Of a stretch of 64,000 bases of DNA, positions 43,689 to 52,730 are shown piece after piece; the first letter of the stretch is position 1, and each line of letters opens with the position of its first letter. The DNA comes from Pseudomonas chlororaphis (GTDB lineage: Bacteria > Pseudomonadota > Gammaproteobacteria > Pseudomonadales > Pseudomonadaceae), in assembly GCF_000783395.1 (NCBI RefSeq), contig NZ_JSFK01000005.1, positions 124,001 through 188,000 of the forward strand, read 5' to 3'. The notes beneath the pieces are model-generated. The model saw only the letters and a list, made by a program, of their open reading frames with translations. It was not told the origin of the DNA and did no database searches. The position numbers and the translations under genes are program-made.

Positions 43689-45940
43689 TGAACGTTCGAA
43701 TCGACCCTTCACAGCAAGCCTCGGTACTGGATCTGCACGAACCGATCAATGTTTCGCGCAGGCGTTTTCTCACCGGTACCGCCGTCGGCGCGCTGGTCCT
43801 CGGCTTCGGTCTGCCGCTGGGTGCGACGCGCGTGCAAGCCGCCGTTGCAGCGGCGACGGCCGAGCGCGGCACGCAGGTCCCGGCGTTTCTCGAGATCCGC
43901 CCGGACAACCGCGTGCGCCTGCTCTGCCCGTTCATGGAGGGCGGACAAGGCACGTTCACGGCGATGGCGCAAATCGTCGGTGAAGAGCTGGATGCCGACC
44001 CGGCAACCTTCCTCGTCGAAGCCGCGCCGCCCGGCGAAGCCTATGTGGTGTTGGAAAACGGCATGCGCATCACCGGCGGCAGCATGTCGGTGCGCATGAG
44101 TTACCCGGTCATGCGCCGCCTCGGCGCCCTCGCCCGCGCCATGCTGTTGCAGGCGGGTGCGCAGCAACTTGGCGTGCCGGTGAGCGAGTTGAGCACCGAG
44201 CCCGGCAAAGTCGTGCATGCCAAGTCGGGCCGCTCGTTGGCTTACGGTGAACTGGCCGAGCGCGCAATGGATCTGCCGGTTCCCGATCCGGCCTCTGTGA
44301 AGCTGCGCGATCCGAGCCAGTTCCGCTGGATCGGCAAACCGGTGAAGCGTCTCGATGCCTACGACAAGTCCACGGGCAAGGCGCTGTACAGCATCGATCT
44401 GAAGGTCGACGACATGCTCCACGCTGCCGTGCAACATGCTCCGCGTTTGGGCATGACGGTCGGCAACCTGCGCAACGAAGACCAGGTCAAGGCAATGAAA
44501 GGCGTGCATTCCGTGCATCGTCTGCCGGGCGCCGTGGCGGTACTCGCCGAGCGCTGGTGGCACGCCAAACGTGCGGTCGAGGCGATCCAGGTCGATTGGC
44601 AAGAACCAACGGCCGACAGCAAAGTGCGGCCGATGCCCGCCGACTTTTCCAGCGATGCCTGGTTCAAGCGCCTCGCTGAAGACAAAGGCCCGGCCAAAGA
44701 TGATGAAAACCAAGGCGACGTGGCTGCGATTCTCAAGGAAACCAAGACGCGGATTGACGCCACTTACCACAACCAATACCTGAACCACGGGCAGTTGGAG
44801 CCACCTTCGGCACTGGCCCGATTCAACCCGGACGGTTCGCTGGAAGTCTGGTTGCCGAATCAGGCGCCGGACATGTTCCGTGCCGACATCGCCAAGCGTA
44901 CGGGCCTCGATCTTTCACGCATCACCTTGCATTCGCCGCTGCTGGGCGGGTTCTTTGGCCGGCATTTTCTCTACGACTCGGCCAGTCCCTATCCCCAGGC
45001 GATTGCGCTGGCGAAAGCGGTTGGTCGTCCGGTCAAACTGATCTGGAGTCGCGAAGAAGAGTTCCTGCGTGACGTGCTCCGCCCCGTTGCCGCAGTGAAT
45101 TTCCGTGCCGCGCTGGACAACGACGGCTGGCCGCTGGCAATCGAAGCGATCAGTGCCACTGAAGGCCCGACCGAAGCCCTCGCCGGCAAGCAAGGAGAAA
45201 AACTCGATCCGACGGCGCTTGAAGGCTTGTCGGGCAAGTCCTACGCGATCGCCAACAAACGCATCGCGCAGATCTACGTCAAAGGCCCGGCGATGCTCGG
45301 TTACTGGCGTTCGGTGGGCAATTCGCTCAACGACTTCTTCTATGAATCGTTCCTTGATGAACTGGCCGACAAGGGTGGCAAAGACCCGTTCGACCTGCGC
45401 CTGCATTTGCTGCGTGACAACAAACGCCTGACCACCCTGCTGCAAGCGGTGGCTGAACTGTCCGGCGGCTGGAAGCGCGGGCCGTTTACCGCCGAGGATG
45501 GCAGCAAACGTGCGCGCGGCGTGGCCATGGCTTCGCCGTTCGGTACGGAGACGGCGGTGATCGCCGAGGTGTCCATCGAGAACGGTCAGGTCAAGGTGCA
45601 CGACATCTGGCAGGCGATTGACCCGGGCAGCATCGTCAATCCGGCGATCGTCGAGGCGCAGGTCAATGGCGCCGTGGCGCTGGGACTGTCGCAAACCCTG
45701 GTGGAAGAAGCCGTGTGGATTGATGGCAAACCCCGGGCGCGCAACTACGACTTGTATCCGATCCTGCCGCCTGCGCGGATGGCTCGGGTCCATGTGCGTG
45801 TGGTCGAGAGTGGCGAAAAAATGGGTGGCATCGGTGAACCGCCGCTGCCTGCGGTCGCGCCCGCCGTCGCTAACGCAGTGGCGGCGCTAACCGGTCAGCG
45901 GGTGCGTAGCCTGCCCATGAGCCGACACACCTTCACTTGA
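43688..45940 (+). CDS. molybdopterin-binding large subunit (IorB / aldehyde oxidase type), Tat-exported
   Basis: 750 residues. A Tat signal SRRRFL at 23-28 and a hydrophobic stretch (GTAVGALVLGFGLPLGA) precede the two domains of the xanthine dehydrogenase family: FLEIRPDNRVRLLCPFMEGGQGTFTAMAQIV, the molybdopterin-binding segments LGGFFGRHFLYDSA and MGGIGEPPLPAVAPAV, which carries the C-terminal catalytic Glu. The substrate channel is not readable, so the product may be an aldehyde or a nitrogen heterocycle dehydrogenase. Tat export with a small [2Fe-2S] subunit and cytochrome c indicates a periplasmic enzyme. Confidence 0.92.
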   Translation: MNVRIDPSQQASVLDLHEPINVSRRRFLTGTAVGALVLGFGLPLGATRVQAAVAAATAERGTQVPAFLEIRPDNRVRLLCPFMEGGQGTFTAMAQIVGEELDADPATFLVEAAPPGEAYVVLENGMRITGGSMSVRMSYPVMRRLGALARAMLLQAGAQQLGVPVSELSTEPGKVVHAKSGRSLAYGELAERAMDLPVPDPASVKLRDPSQFRWIGKPVKRLDAYDKSTGKALYSIDLKVDDMLHAAVQHAPRLGMTVGNLRNEDQVKAMKGVHSVHRLPGAVAVLAERWWHAKRAVEAIQVDWQEPTADSKVRPMPADFSSDAWFKRLAEDKGPAKDDENQGDVAAILKETKTRIDATYHNQYLNHGQLEPPSALARFNPDGSLEVWLPNQAPDMFRADIAKRTGLDLSRITLHSPLLGGFFGRHFLYDSASPYPQAIALAKAVGRPVKLIWSREEEFLRDVLRPVAAVNFRAALDNDGWPLAIEAISATEGPTEALAGKQGEKLDPTALEGLSGKSYAIANKRIAQIYVKGPAMLGYWRSVGNSLNDFFYESFLDELADKGGKDPFDLRLHLLRDNKRLTTLLQAVAELSGGWKRGPFTAEDGSKRARGVAMASPFGTETAVIAEVSIENGQVKVHDIWQAIDPGSIVNPAIVEAQVNGAVALGLSQTLVEEAVWIDGKPRARNYDLYPILPPARMARVHVRVVESGEKMGGIGEPPLPAVAPAVANAVAALTGQRVRSLPMSRHTFT

Positions 45941-45957
45941 CCAGCGCCGGAGCGTCC

Positions 45958-47310
45958 ATGAATAACAGCCGATTCGCAAGAACCGCTGGCTGGCTGGCAG
46001 TACCGTGCCTGGTCGCGGCAGGCCTGCTGGCCTGGTATGTCACCCGCGAGCCCGTCTCGCGCCTTGAAACCCATCAGATCGCCGTGGCCGACATCGACCC
46101 GGCGCTGGTCGCCCGTGGCGAATACGTCGCCCGGCTCAGCGATTGCGTGGCCTGTCACAGCGTGCCGGGCGGTGCGCCGTTCGCCGGCGGCCTGGAAATG
46201 GCCACACCGCTGGGCTCAATCCACGCGACCAATATCACCCCGGACACGGAAACCGGTATCGGCCACTACAGCTTGGCGGACTTCGACCGAGCGGTGCGTC
46301 ATGGCGTGGCCCCCGACAGTCGCCGTTTGTACCCGGCGATGCCCTACCCGTCCTACGCCAAGCTCAGTGACGATGATGTGCGTGCGCTGTATGCGTTTTT
46401 CATGAAAGGCGTGGCGCCGGTGAAACAGGCGAACATCCCCAGCGCGATTCCGTTTCCGCTGAACCTGCGCTGGCCGATTGCACTGTGGAACGGAGTGTTT
46501 GTCGACGCCGAGCCCTACGCGGCCAAACCGTCGCAGGATGAACAATGGAACCGTGGCGCTTACCTCGTTCAGGGCGCCGGACATTGCGGCAGTTGCCATA
46601 CGCCGCGTGGCTTGGCGTTCAACGAGAAGGCACTGGATGACACGGGTAAGCCGTACCTCGCCGGCGCCTTGCTCGATGGCTGGTACGCACCGAGCCTGCG
46701 CGATGATCACAACACCGGGCTGGGCCGCTGGAGTGAGGCGGAAATCGTGCAGTTCCTCAAGACCGGTCGCAATCAACACGCGGTGGTCTACGGCTCGATG
46801 ACTGAGGCGTTCAATAACTCCACGCAGTTCATGAGCGATGACGATCTGACCGCGATTGCCCACTACCTGAAGTCGCTTCCCGGGGATCGCGAACGGGATG
46901 GCGCACCGTGGCAGTATCAAGCGGTTTCGGCAGCACAACGTCTCGACTCGCCCGGTGCGCATACCTACGTGGCGCGCTGTGCTTCCTGCCACGGCCTCGA
47001 CGGCAAGGGGCAACCTGAATGGATGCCGCCGCTGGCCGGCGCGACTTCTGCACTGGCCAAGGAAAGCGCCTCGGCGATCAACATCACCCTCAATGGATCG
47101 CAACGTGTGGTCGCGGCTGGCGTGCCGGATGCCTATCGCATGCCGGCCTTCCGCGAGCAGCTGTCAGATCAGCAGATCGCCGACGTGCTGACCTTCATGC
47201 GCAGCACTTGGGGCAATCAGGCCAGTGCAGTTGATGCGCAGACGGTGGGCAAACTGCGGGAACACACCGATCCGGCCAGCAGCAGCCCGATCATCCTGCA
47301 GATGCGCTAG
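45958..47310 (+). CDS. triheme cytochrome c subunit
   Basis: 450 residues with an N-terminal signal anchor (LAVPCLVAAGLLAWYV) and three c-type heme motifs: CVACH near residue 62, CGSCH near 207 and CASCH near 344. Spacing and length are like the gluconate/alcohol dehydrogenase cytochrome subunits. It would take electrons from the molybdenum hydroxylase to the respiratory chain. The start at 45958 lies 17 bases after the large subunit stop; a longer frame adds seven unlikely residues. Confidence 0.93.
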   Translation: MNNSRFARTAGWLAVPCLVAAGLLAWYVTREPVSRLETHQIAVADIDPALVARGEYVARLSDCVACHSVPGGAPFAGGLEMATPLGSIHATNITPDTETGIGHYSLADFDRAVRHGVAPDSRRLYPAMPYPSYAKLSDDDVRALYAFFMKGVAPVKQANIPSAIPFPLNLRWPIALWNGVFVDAEPYAAKPSQDEQWNRGAYLVQGAGHCGSCHTPRGLAFNEKALDDTGKPYLAGALLDGWYAPSLRDDHNTGLGRWSEAEIVQFLKTGRNQHAVVYGSMTEAFNNSTQFMSDDDLTAIAHYLKSLPGDRERDGAPWQYQAVSAAQRLDSPGAHTYVARCASCHGLDGKGQPEWMPPLAGATSALAKESASAINITLNGSQRVVAAGVPDAYRMPAFREQLSDQQIADVLTFMRSTWGNQASAVDAQTVGKLREHTDPASSSPIILQMR

Positions 47311-47321
47311 AGGAGAGACGG

Positions 47322-48326
47322 ATGGAAAGCATCGACTTGCTGGTCCTGCGCACGGCGCGGGACTGGCTGGCCGCTGGCGAGCGTGTATTGCTCGCCACGG
47401 TGGCGCGCACCTGGGGTTCGTCACCACGGCCGACGGGATCGATGATGGCTTTGCGTGACGACGGTCGCGTGGTGGGCAGTGTGTCCGGCGGCTGCATTGA
47501 GGATGATCTGATCCATCGCTACACCACGGCCCATGGCGGAAGCGCTTTTAGCGACAGCGCACCGCAAGTGGTGCGCTATGGCGTCAGCGCCGATGAGGCA
47601 CATCGCTTCGGCCTGCCCTGCGGCGGCACGCTTGAACTGATTCTTGAGTTCAACCCGGCGTGGCCGTCGCTTGATGAACTGCTTACGCAACTGGACGCCG
47701 GGCAACTGGTTCGCCGTCGTCTGGCGTTGGAGTCGGGTCAGGTCATGCTCGAACCCACAGCGACGCCGGAACAATTCAGCTTCGATGGCGCGCAGATGCT
47801 CAACACCTTGGGGCCAGGCTATCGGATGCTGATGATCGGTGCCGGCGCGCTGGCCGAGTATCTGGCGACCATGGCCTTGTTCAACGGTTTCAAGGTGGCG
47901 GTGTGCGATCCGCGTCCCGAGTACATCGAGACCTGGGCGGTAGACGGTGTGGAGCGGATTGTCGGCATGCCGGATGACGTGGTGCGCGACTTCGCGGTCG
48001 ATCTGCGCACCTGCATCGTCGCCTTGAGTCATGACCCCAAACTCGACGATCTGGCCCTGCTCGAAGCGCTCCACGGCCCGGCGTTCTACATCGGTGCAAT
48101 CGGCTCGCGGCGCAACAGCCAACTGCGCCGCGAACGCCTGATCGAGCATTTTGGCGAGACCGAAGCGTCGCTTGAGCGCCTGCACGGGCCGATCGGCCTG
48201 TATATCGGCAGCAAGACGCCGGCGGAAATCGCCGTGAGCGTGATGGCCGAGATTCTTGCGGCGAAGAATGGCGCCAATCTGCCGAAAGCGTTTTCAATTG
48301 CCAGGGCCAAAGCGCTCGCAGAATGA
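47322..48326 (+). CDS. XdhC/CoxI-family molybdenum cofactor maturation protein
   Basis: 334 residues. The N-terminal XdhC domain (ATVARTWGSSPRPTGSMMAL, SGGCIEDDL) is followed by a Rossmann domain (LMIGAGALAEYLATMALFNGFKVAVCDPR) and the C-terminal GAIGSRRNSQLRRERL segment. Members insert the sulfurated molybdenum cofactor into xanthine dehydrogenase-type enzymes. It is the last gene of the operon, starting 11 bases after the cytochrome gene. A MocA/MobA-type cytidylyltransferase, often found beside such genes, is absent here. Confidence 0.92.
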   Translation: MESIDLLVLRTARDWLAAGERVLLATVARTWGSSPRPTGSMMALRDDGRVVGSVSGGCIEDDLIHRYTTAHGGSAFSDSAPQVVRYGVSADEAHRFGLPCGGTLELILEFNPAWPSLDELLTQLDAGQLVRRRLALESGQVMLEPTATPEQFSFDGAQMLNTLGPGYRMLMIGAGALAEYLATMALFNGFKVAVCDPRPEYIETWAVDGVERIVGMPDDVVRDFAVDLRTCIVALSHDPKLDDLALLEALHGPAFYIGAIGSRRNSQLRRERLIEHFGETEASLERLHGPIGLYIGSKTPAEIAVSVMAEILAAKNGANLPKAFSIARAKALAE

Positions 48327-48510
48327 GTCGCGCGGCTAGCCTGCGTCGTCTTTATTGGCCGGCAACGAAACGACGTGGTGTTATCAGGTGACGATTTCGG
48401 CTATTGATGAGTTATCTGCAAAAACCAGCTCACTGTGCTCTTCGAAAAGTCATAGAACCCCTTCCGGCAAGAAGGGTCTGCTCTCCTATGACCTCTCAGG
48501 AATACGTCCC

Positions 48511-49323
48511 ATGTCCGCGCAACGCAACCTTGTCATCCTCGCTCGGGGAGGCTACGCCGCCCGAGGAATGCTGTATCTGATCATCGGTATCTTTGCGTTA
48601 CTGGCGGCCCAGGATTCAACCAGACCGAAGGACAGTCACAAGAGTCTGGAAGCCTTGCTGGGCCAGCCATTCGGCTATTTTCTGGTTGGACTTGTCGTGG
48701 CGGGACTGCTCGCATTTGCCGCTTGGCGTGTCCTGCAGGCAACGCGTGATGTCGATCATCACGGCACAAAATTCAAAGGCCTGGTGATTCGCACAGGGCT
48801 GTTTGTCGGAGGCTTGGTCAACGCTGCTCTGGCGTTTTTTGCACTGGGCCTGCTCATCAGCGGGATTAAAAGCTCGGGCGATTCCGCAGGACAGACCAAA
48901 GACTGGCTGGCGCATCTGCTGTCCTGGGAACACTCGAACTGGCTGGTGTACCTGATCGCCCTCATTCCGCTTGGGGTCGGCATCGCTCACATCTTCAAGG
49001 GCTGGAAAGCGACGTTCGAGAAGTATTTCGAGGCCGACGAGGATGTCATGCGCTACGTCCGCCCGGTATCGCGGTTTGGTCTGATCGCGCGCGGAGTGGT
49101 GTTTATCGAGATTGCATTGCTGCTGGCAGTCAGCGGTTCCACCTATCAAGCCATGGATCCACCGGGTATGAAGGAAGCGCTCGATGCGCTGCAGAATCTG
49201 CCTGCTGGCTGGCTGATTTTGATGGTGATGGCTTTGGGGCTGATTGCCTTTTCGGTCTACAGTCTGGCGGAAGCTTTCTGGCGCAAGATCAATATGGATG
49301 TGCCGGGAGTCGCGAGAACGTAG
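48511..49323 (+). CDS. DUF1206-family membrane protein
   Basis: 270 residues with six probable membrane helices forming three similar pairs, each beginning with an arginine-rich GYAARGMLYLIIG-type motif (repeated as LVIRTGLFVGGLVNAALAFFA and RFGLIARGVVFIEIALLLAV). This triple repeat is the DUF1206 pattern. AGGAAT precedes the ATG at 48511; the frame is open upstream without family-like sequence. Function unknown. Confidence 0.82.
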   Translation: MSAQRNLVILARGGYAARGMLYLIIGIFALLAAQDSTRPKDSHKSLEALLGQPFGYFLVGLVVAGLLAFAAWRVLQATRDVDHHGTKFKGLVIRTGLFVGGLVNAALAFFALGLLISGIKSSGDSAGQTKDWLAHLLSWEHSNWLVYLIALIPLGVGIAHIFKGWKATFEKYFEADEDVMRYVRPVSRFGLIARGVVFIEIALLLAVSGSTYQAMDPPGMKEALDALQNLPAGWLILMVMALGLIAFSVYSLAEAFWRKINMDVPGVART

Positions 49324-49456
49324 GGTATAACCCTTTGGCGATGATCACCCCGGAAAAGTCCAGACGCCGATTGCCAGACTATTGACCGAACCTTTCCCCC
49401 GAAAACGGCGTCCGAGCTAAAGCGTTAACGCTTACCGCTCACCACGAGGTTTCCGT

Positions 49457-50359
49457 TTGAAAGCTGCCATCGTCAGAAAATACCGTTTGATCATCAAGAC
49501 TCTGGGCTACGTCGGCTGGGCGTTGTTCTGGCTGCTGCTCTGGGACATCGCCGTCACCGTCGACTTCATGCTGTTCCTCAACGCCAAGCTGAACCTGCCA
49601 TTGATGCCCCTGACGTTATTGGGTTCGGCATTGATCGTGCTGATCAGTTTCCGCAACAGCAGCGCTTACAACCGCTGGTGGGAAGCACGCACGTTGTGGG
49701 GTTCGATGATCAACAATTCGCGCAGCTTCGCTCGCCAGGTGCTGACGCTGCTGGATGATCCCGATGGCGAGGTCAATCCGGTCAAGTCGACCCTGTTGCG
49801 CCGCCACGTCGCCTATGTGAATTGCCTCGCGGCGCATCTGCAAGGCCAGCCTTGCCCTGAGGAAGTCCGCGCGTTCATTCCCGCCAATGAATTCGCCCGC
49901 AGTGGCACGACCAACAACTTCGCCAATGACATCCTCACCGGTTCGGCGACTTTGCTCGCGCGGGAATACAAGGCCGGGCGCCTTGACAGCATTCGCCTGG
50001 CGCGGCTGGAGTCGACGCTGGTGGATCTGTCCAACAGCCAGGGTGGCATGGAGCGGATTGCCAATACGCCGCTGCCCTACCCTTATGTGTATTTCCCACG
50101 GCTGTTTATTTCGCTGTTCTGCCTGATCGTGCCCGTCGGGCTGGTTGAATCGTTGGGCTGGTTCACGCCGTTGGCCTCGACCGTGGTCGGTTTCATGCTG
50201 CTGGCCATCGAACGCATTGGCACCGATCTGCAAAGCCCGTTTCGCCACAGCGAACACCAGATTCAGATGGAAGCCCTGTGCGAAACCATCGAGAAAAACC
50301 TGCAATCGATGCAGCGTGATTCCTTGGGCGATGTGCGCCGGCTTGAAGAGAACGCTTGA
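49457..50359 (+). CDS. bestrophin-like (UPF0187) ion channel protein
   Basis: 300 residues with four membrane segments. The bestrophin pattern is seen as LLLWDIAVTVDFMLFLN, PLTLLGSALIVLISFRNSSAYNRWWEARTLWG (the conserved RN...YxRWWEAR motif) and the distal PVGLVESLGWFTPLASTVVGFMLLAIERIG, then an acidic and polar C-terminus. The bacterial proteins form chloride or cation channels (known for the family). Start is TTG 49457 after ACGAGG, supported by the domain beginning there. Confidence 0.87.
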   Translation: MKAAIVRKYRLIIKTLGYVGWALFWLLLWDIAVTVDFMLFLNAKLNLPLMPLTLLGSALIVLISFRNSSAYNRWWEARTLWGSMINNSRSFARQVLTLLDDPDGEVNPVKSTLLRRHVAYVNCLAAHLQGQPCPEEVRAFIPANEFARSGTTNNFANDILTGSATLLAREYKAGRLDSIRLARLESTLVDLSNSQGGMERIANTPLPYPYVYFPRLFISLFCLIVPVGLVESLGWFTPLASTVVGFMLLAIERIGTDLQSPFRHSEHQIQMEALCETIEKNLQSMQRDSLGDVRRLEENA

Positions 50360-50402
50360 AGATGTCGGGAGCCGTCAGCATGTCTGGCGGCTCCCGAAGG
50401 AG

Positions 50403-51182
50403 TCAGAACGCCGGCACAACATCACCGTGATAACGCTCAAGAATGAACTGCTTCACTTGTGGTGAATTGAGCAGTGCGCCGAGTTTCTGCACCGCCGGGG
50501 CGTTGGCCTTGTCGCGACGCACGTACAGGTAATTGGCGTACGGCGACTCCGAACTTTCGATAAACAGCGCGTCTTTGTGCGGCACCAGTTTGGCTTCCAG
50601 CGCGTAGTTGGCGTTGATCAACGCCATGTCTACCTGATTCAACACCCGCGGCAGCATGGCCGCTTCGAGTTCCTGAAACTTCAGATGCTTGGGATTGCTG
50701 ACGATGTCCAGGCGCGTGGCCATGATGTTGTCGGGATCCTTCAGGGTGATCAGGCCTTGTTTGGCAATCAGCAGCAGCGCACGGCCGGAGTTGGTCGGGT
50801 CGTTGGGAATGGCAATGGTCGCGCCATCCTTGAGTTCGCTGATGGATTTGATCTTCTTCGAATAGGCACCGAAGGGTTCGATGTGCACGGCGACGATCGG
50901 CACTTGATCGCTGCTCGGGCGGTCTTTTTTGTAGGCCTCGTAATACGGTTTGCTCTGGAAGTAATTGGCGTCGAGCAAGCCTTCATCGGTCTGCCGGTCG
51001 GGCTGGATGTAGTCAGAGAACACTTTGACGTCCAGCGTCACCCCTTCCTTGGCCAGCTCCGGTTTCAAAAACTCGAGGATCTCGGCATGGGGCACAGGCA
51101 CCACGGCGATTTTCAGGGTTTCGGCATAGGCATTGCCCATGGCGGCGACCAGCAGTGCTACGGAGAGCGCGACGCGTTTCAC
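50403..51182 (-). CDS. MetQ/NlpA-family substrate-binding protein
   Basis: 259 residues. A Sec signal peptide (VALSVALLVAAMGNAYA) without the lipobox cysteine usual in this family precedes the NlpA domain (LKIAVVPVPHAEILEFLKPELAKEG, DANYFQSKPYYEAY, AIPNDPTNSGRALLLI). It starts with GTG at 51182, whose codon overlaps the stop of the oxidase gene (GTGA), so expression is coupled. The matching ATPase and permease are not nearby, making it an orphan binding protein. It may feed a methionine or related importer elsewhere. Confidence 0.87.
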   Translation of the reverse strand: MKRVALSVALLVAAMGNAYAETLKIAVVPVPHAEILEFLKPELAKEGVTLDVKVFSDYIQPDRQTDEGLLDANYFQSKPYYEAYKKDRPSSDQVPIVAVHIEPFGAYSKKIKSISELKDGATIAIPNDPTNSGRALLLIAKQGLITLKDPDNIMATRLDIVSNPKHLKFQELEAAMLPRVLNQVDMALINANYALEAKLVPHKDALFIESSESPYANYLYVRRDKANAPAVQKLGALLNSPQVKQFILERYHGDVVPAF

Positions 51183-52357
51183 GATAGTTTTCCTTCGAAG
51201 CGTTTCAGGGAGAAAGATGAAAGGTCCAGGTCGCTTGAGCCGCGCATGCACCACTGGGCAAACGCCTCGCCGAGCGCGGCGGAATGCTTGAAACCGTGCC
51301 CGGAGCAGGCCGAGACGAACAGGGTGTGTTGCAGCGACGGATGCTCGTCGATGATGAAATGGCGATCCGGTGTCACGGTGTAGGCGCAAACCGCCGACTT
51401 GAGGACTTTCGAGGTCACGCCGGCGATGCGGTTGTGCACCTGGTGCTCGTACATATCCTGCGCTTCGGCGGCTGAAACCGTACGGTCGATGGCCTGCGCG
51501 GACGTTGAGGTGTGGTACTGCGCGGTGGCGATTTTCATGCTGCTTTCGCCGGGTAGCGCGGGAAAGCCATAGTTGATTTTGTCGTCGCCGCGACCGTGGG
51601 TGAAGATGAACGTCGGTGAGTGGCCGACCAGTCCGGCGTTCTCTTCCAGTTCGAACCAGAACAGCTTTTGTCGGTAAACGCTGAGCAGATTCTCATACGG
51701 CTCACCGAGCCACTCGTCGTTCCAGTTGCCTGCGCTGATCACCAGCTTATTGGCAAACAGCGTGCGCCGGTCCGTGGTTACCGTGACACCCTCCTCGTTC
51801 GAGCTGATCCCGGTGACGGTCTCGCCTTTGTGGAGCGTCGCACCGTGTTGCTCGGCCAGTTTGAGCTGCACATCGATGCAGCGCTCCGGACGCACAAAGC
51901 CGCCACCCGGTTCGAAATAGCCGATGGCCGAATCGTGCACGTTGGCGAATTGCGGGAAGCGCTGGCGAATCTGTTCGGCGGACAGGACTTCGTGCTCGAT
52001 GCCGTAGGTCTGCGCGAGGCCGATGGTTCGCAAGGTGAAGTCGGTCTGATCTTCTGGATCGAATTCGGCGCTCGACGTCAGCACCAACAGCCCGGATTGC
52101 TCGAACAAAGATTCGCCGGTCAGCGCCTCGAGTTCACGCCAGATGCGATGAGAATTGCGCACGATCGGCACGTATTGCGCGCCTTCTCCGACCGAAAGCC
52201 GAGTGATTCGAGTATCGCCGTGGCTGGAACCGAGGTTATGCGGTGGATGATGACGATCAATACCGACAACGTTCACTCCTGCTTTCGCCAACTGGTAAAC
52301 CGTCGCCGCGCCCATCGCGCCCAAGCCCAGAACCACCACCTCACACCGCTCGGACAT
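51179..52357 (-). CDS. solA: monomeric sarcosine / N-methyl amino acid oxidase (SolA family)
   Basis: A 392-residue FAD oxidase. The N-terminal dinucleotide loop is VVLGLGAMGAATVYQLAKAG, with HGDTRITR downstream and a C-terminal region holding KSAVCAYTVTPDRHFIID and VSACSGHGFKHSAALG. The cysteine in AVCAYTVTP matches the covalent FAD-binding cysteine of monomeric sarcosine oxidase. Substrates are likely secondary amines such as sarcosine or N-methyltryptophan. Start ATG 52357 follows AGGTGG. It is divergent from gcd and coupled to the MetQ-like gene. Confidence 0.88.
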   Translation of the reverse strand: MSERCEVVVLGLGAMGAATVYQLAKAGVNVVGIDRHHPPHNLGSSHGDTRITRLSVGEGAQYVPIVRNSHRIWRELEALTGESLFEQSGLLVLTSSAEFDPEDQTDFTLRTIGLAQTYGIEHEVLSAEQIRQRFPQFANVHDSAIGYFEPGGGFVRPERCIDVQLKLAEQHGATLHKGETVTGISSNEEGVTVTTDRRTLFANKLVISAGNWNDEWLGEPYENLLSVYRQKLFWFELEENAGLVGHSPTFIFTHGRGDDKINYGFPALPGESSMKIATAQYHTSTSAQAIDRTVSAAEAQDMYEHQVHNRIAGVTSKVLKSAVCAYTVTPDRHFIIDEHPSLQHTLFVSACSGHGFKHSAALGEAFAQWCMRGSSDLDLSSFSLKRFEGKLS

Positions 52358-52730
52358 AAATAGCCACCTATCAAAAAGGCGCCAGTTGAGCGGTAAACCG
52401 TGGCGAATTCCAAGATTAAAAAAGCATATCCATATAGCTCGATGCGTGCGTCGACCGCTCTGGAACGGGCTGGCTGGCGGTTATTCGTCGCATTTACAAC
52501 CCGGTGAAAATGAATTACGCCTGAGGGCGCGGCATCCGACATCTGTCACAACTCACAATCAATCTGACAGAACAGCGATTTTTGTGCGCATTTCGACAGA
52601 CATTTCCGCATCTCAGTCCTCTGCAGGCGCGAGCCGAAACCTCGAACTACGCTTCACGTTGAAATTTGTGATTTAACTAGGTAGTTACCTAACTATATAA
52701 TGCGCGCCTCATTTCAACGGGACACTCAAC
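52358..52730. promoter_or_regulatory. solA / gcd divergent promoter region
   Basis: 373 bases without an ORF I can support. The right end holds the gcd promoter: TATAAT at 52696-52701 and a -35-like TTAACT at 52673-52678 with a 17-base spacer, the spacer being filled by an operator-like array (listed separately). The left part must carry the solA promoter; I see no further clear signal there. Confidence 0.65.
52673..52701 (+). promoter_or_regulatory. gcd: gcd promoter with overlapping operator array
   Basis: Three hexamers alternate TAACTA (52674-52679), TAGTTA (52682-52687) and TAACTA (52690-52695), joined by GG and CC, so that each neighbouring pair is an inverted repeat. TAGGTA and TACCTA at 52678-52691 form a third, offset dyad. 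The block sits exactly between TTAACT and TATAAT of the gcd promoter. Repression by a dimeric regulator such as a MarR-type protein is inferred. Confidence 0.55.

Noticed and set aside
43709..44788. 359-codon minus-strand frame opposite the molybdenum subunit
   Set aside because: Shadow of the IorB-type gene; no motif or start signal.
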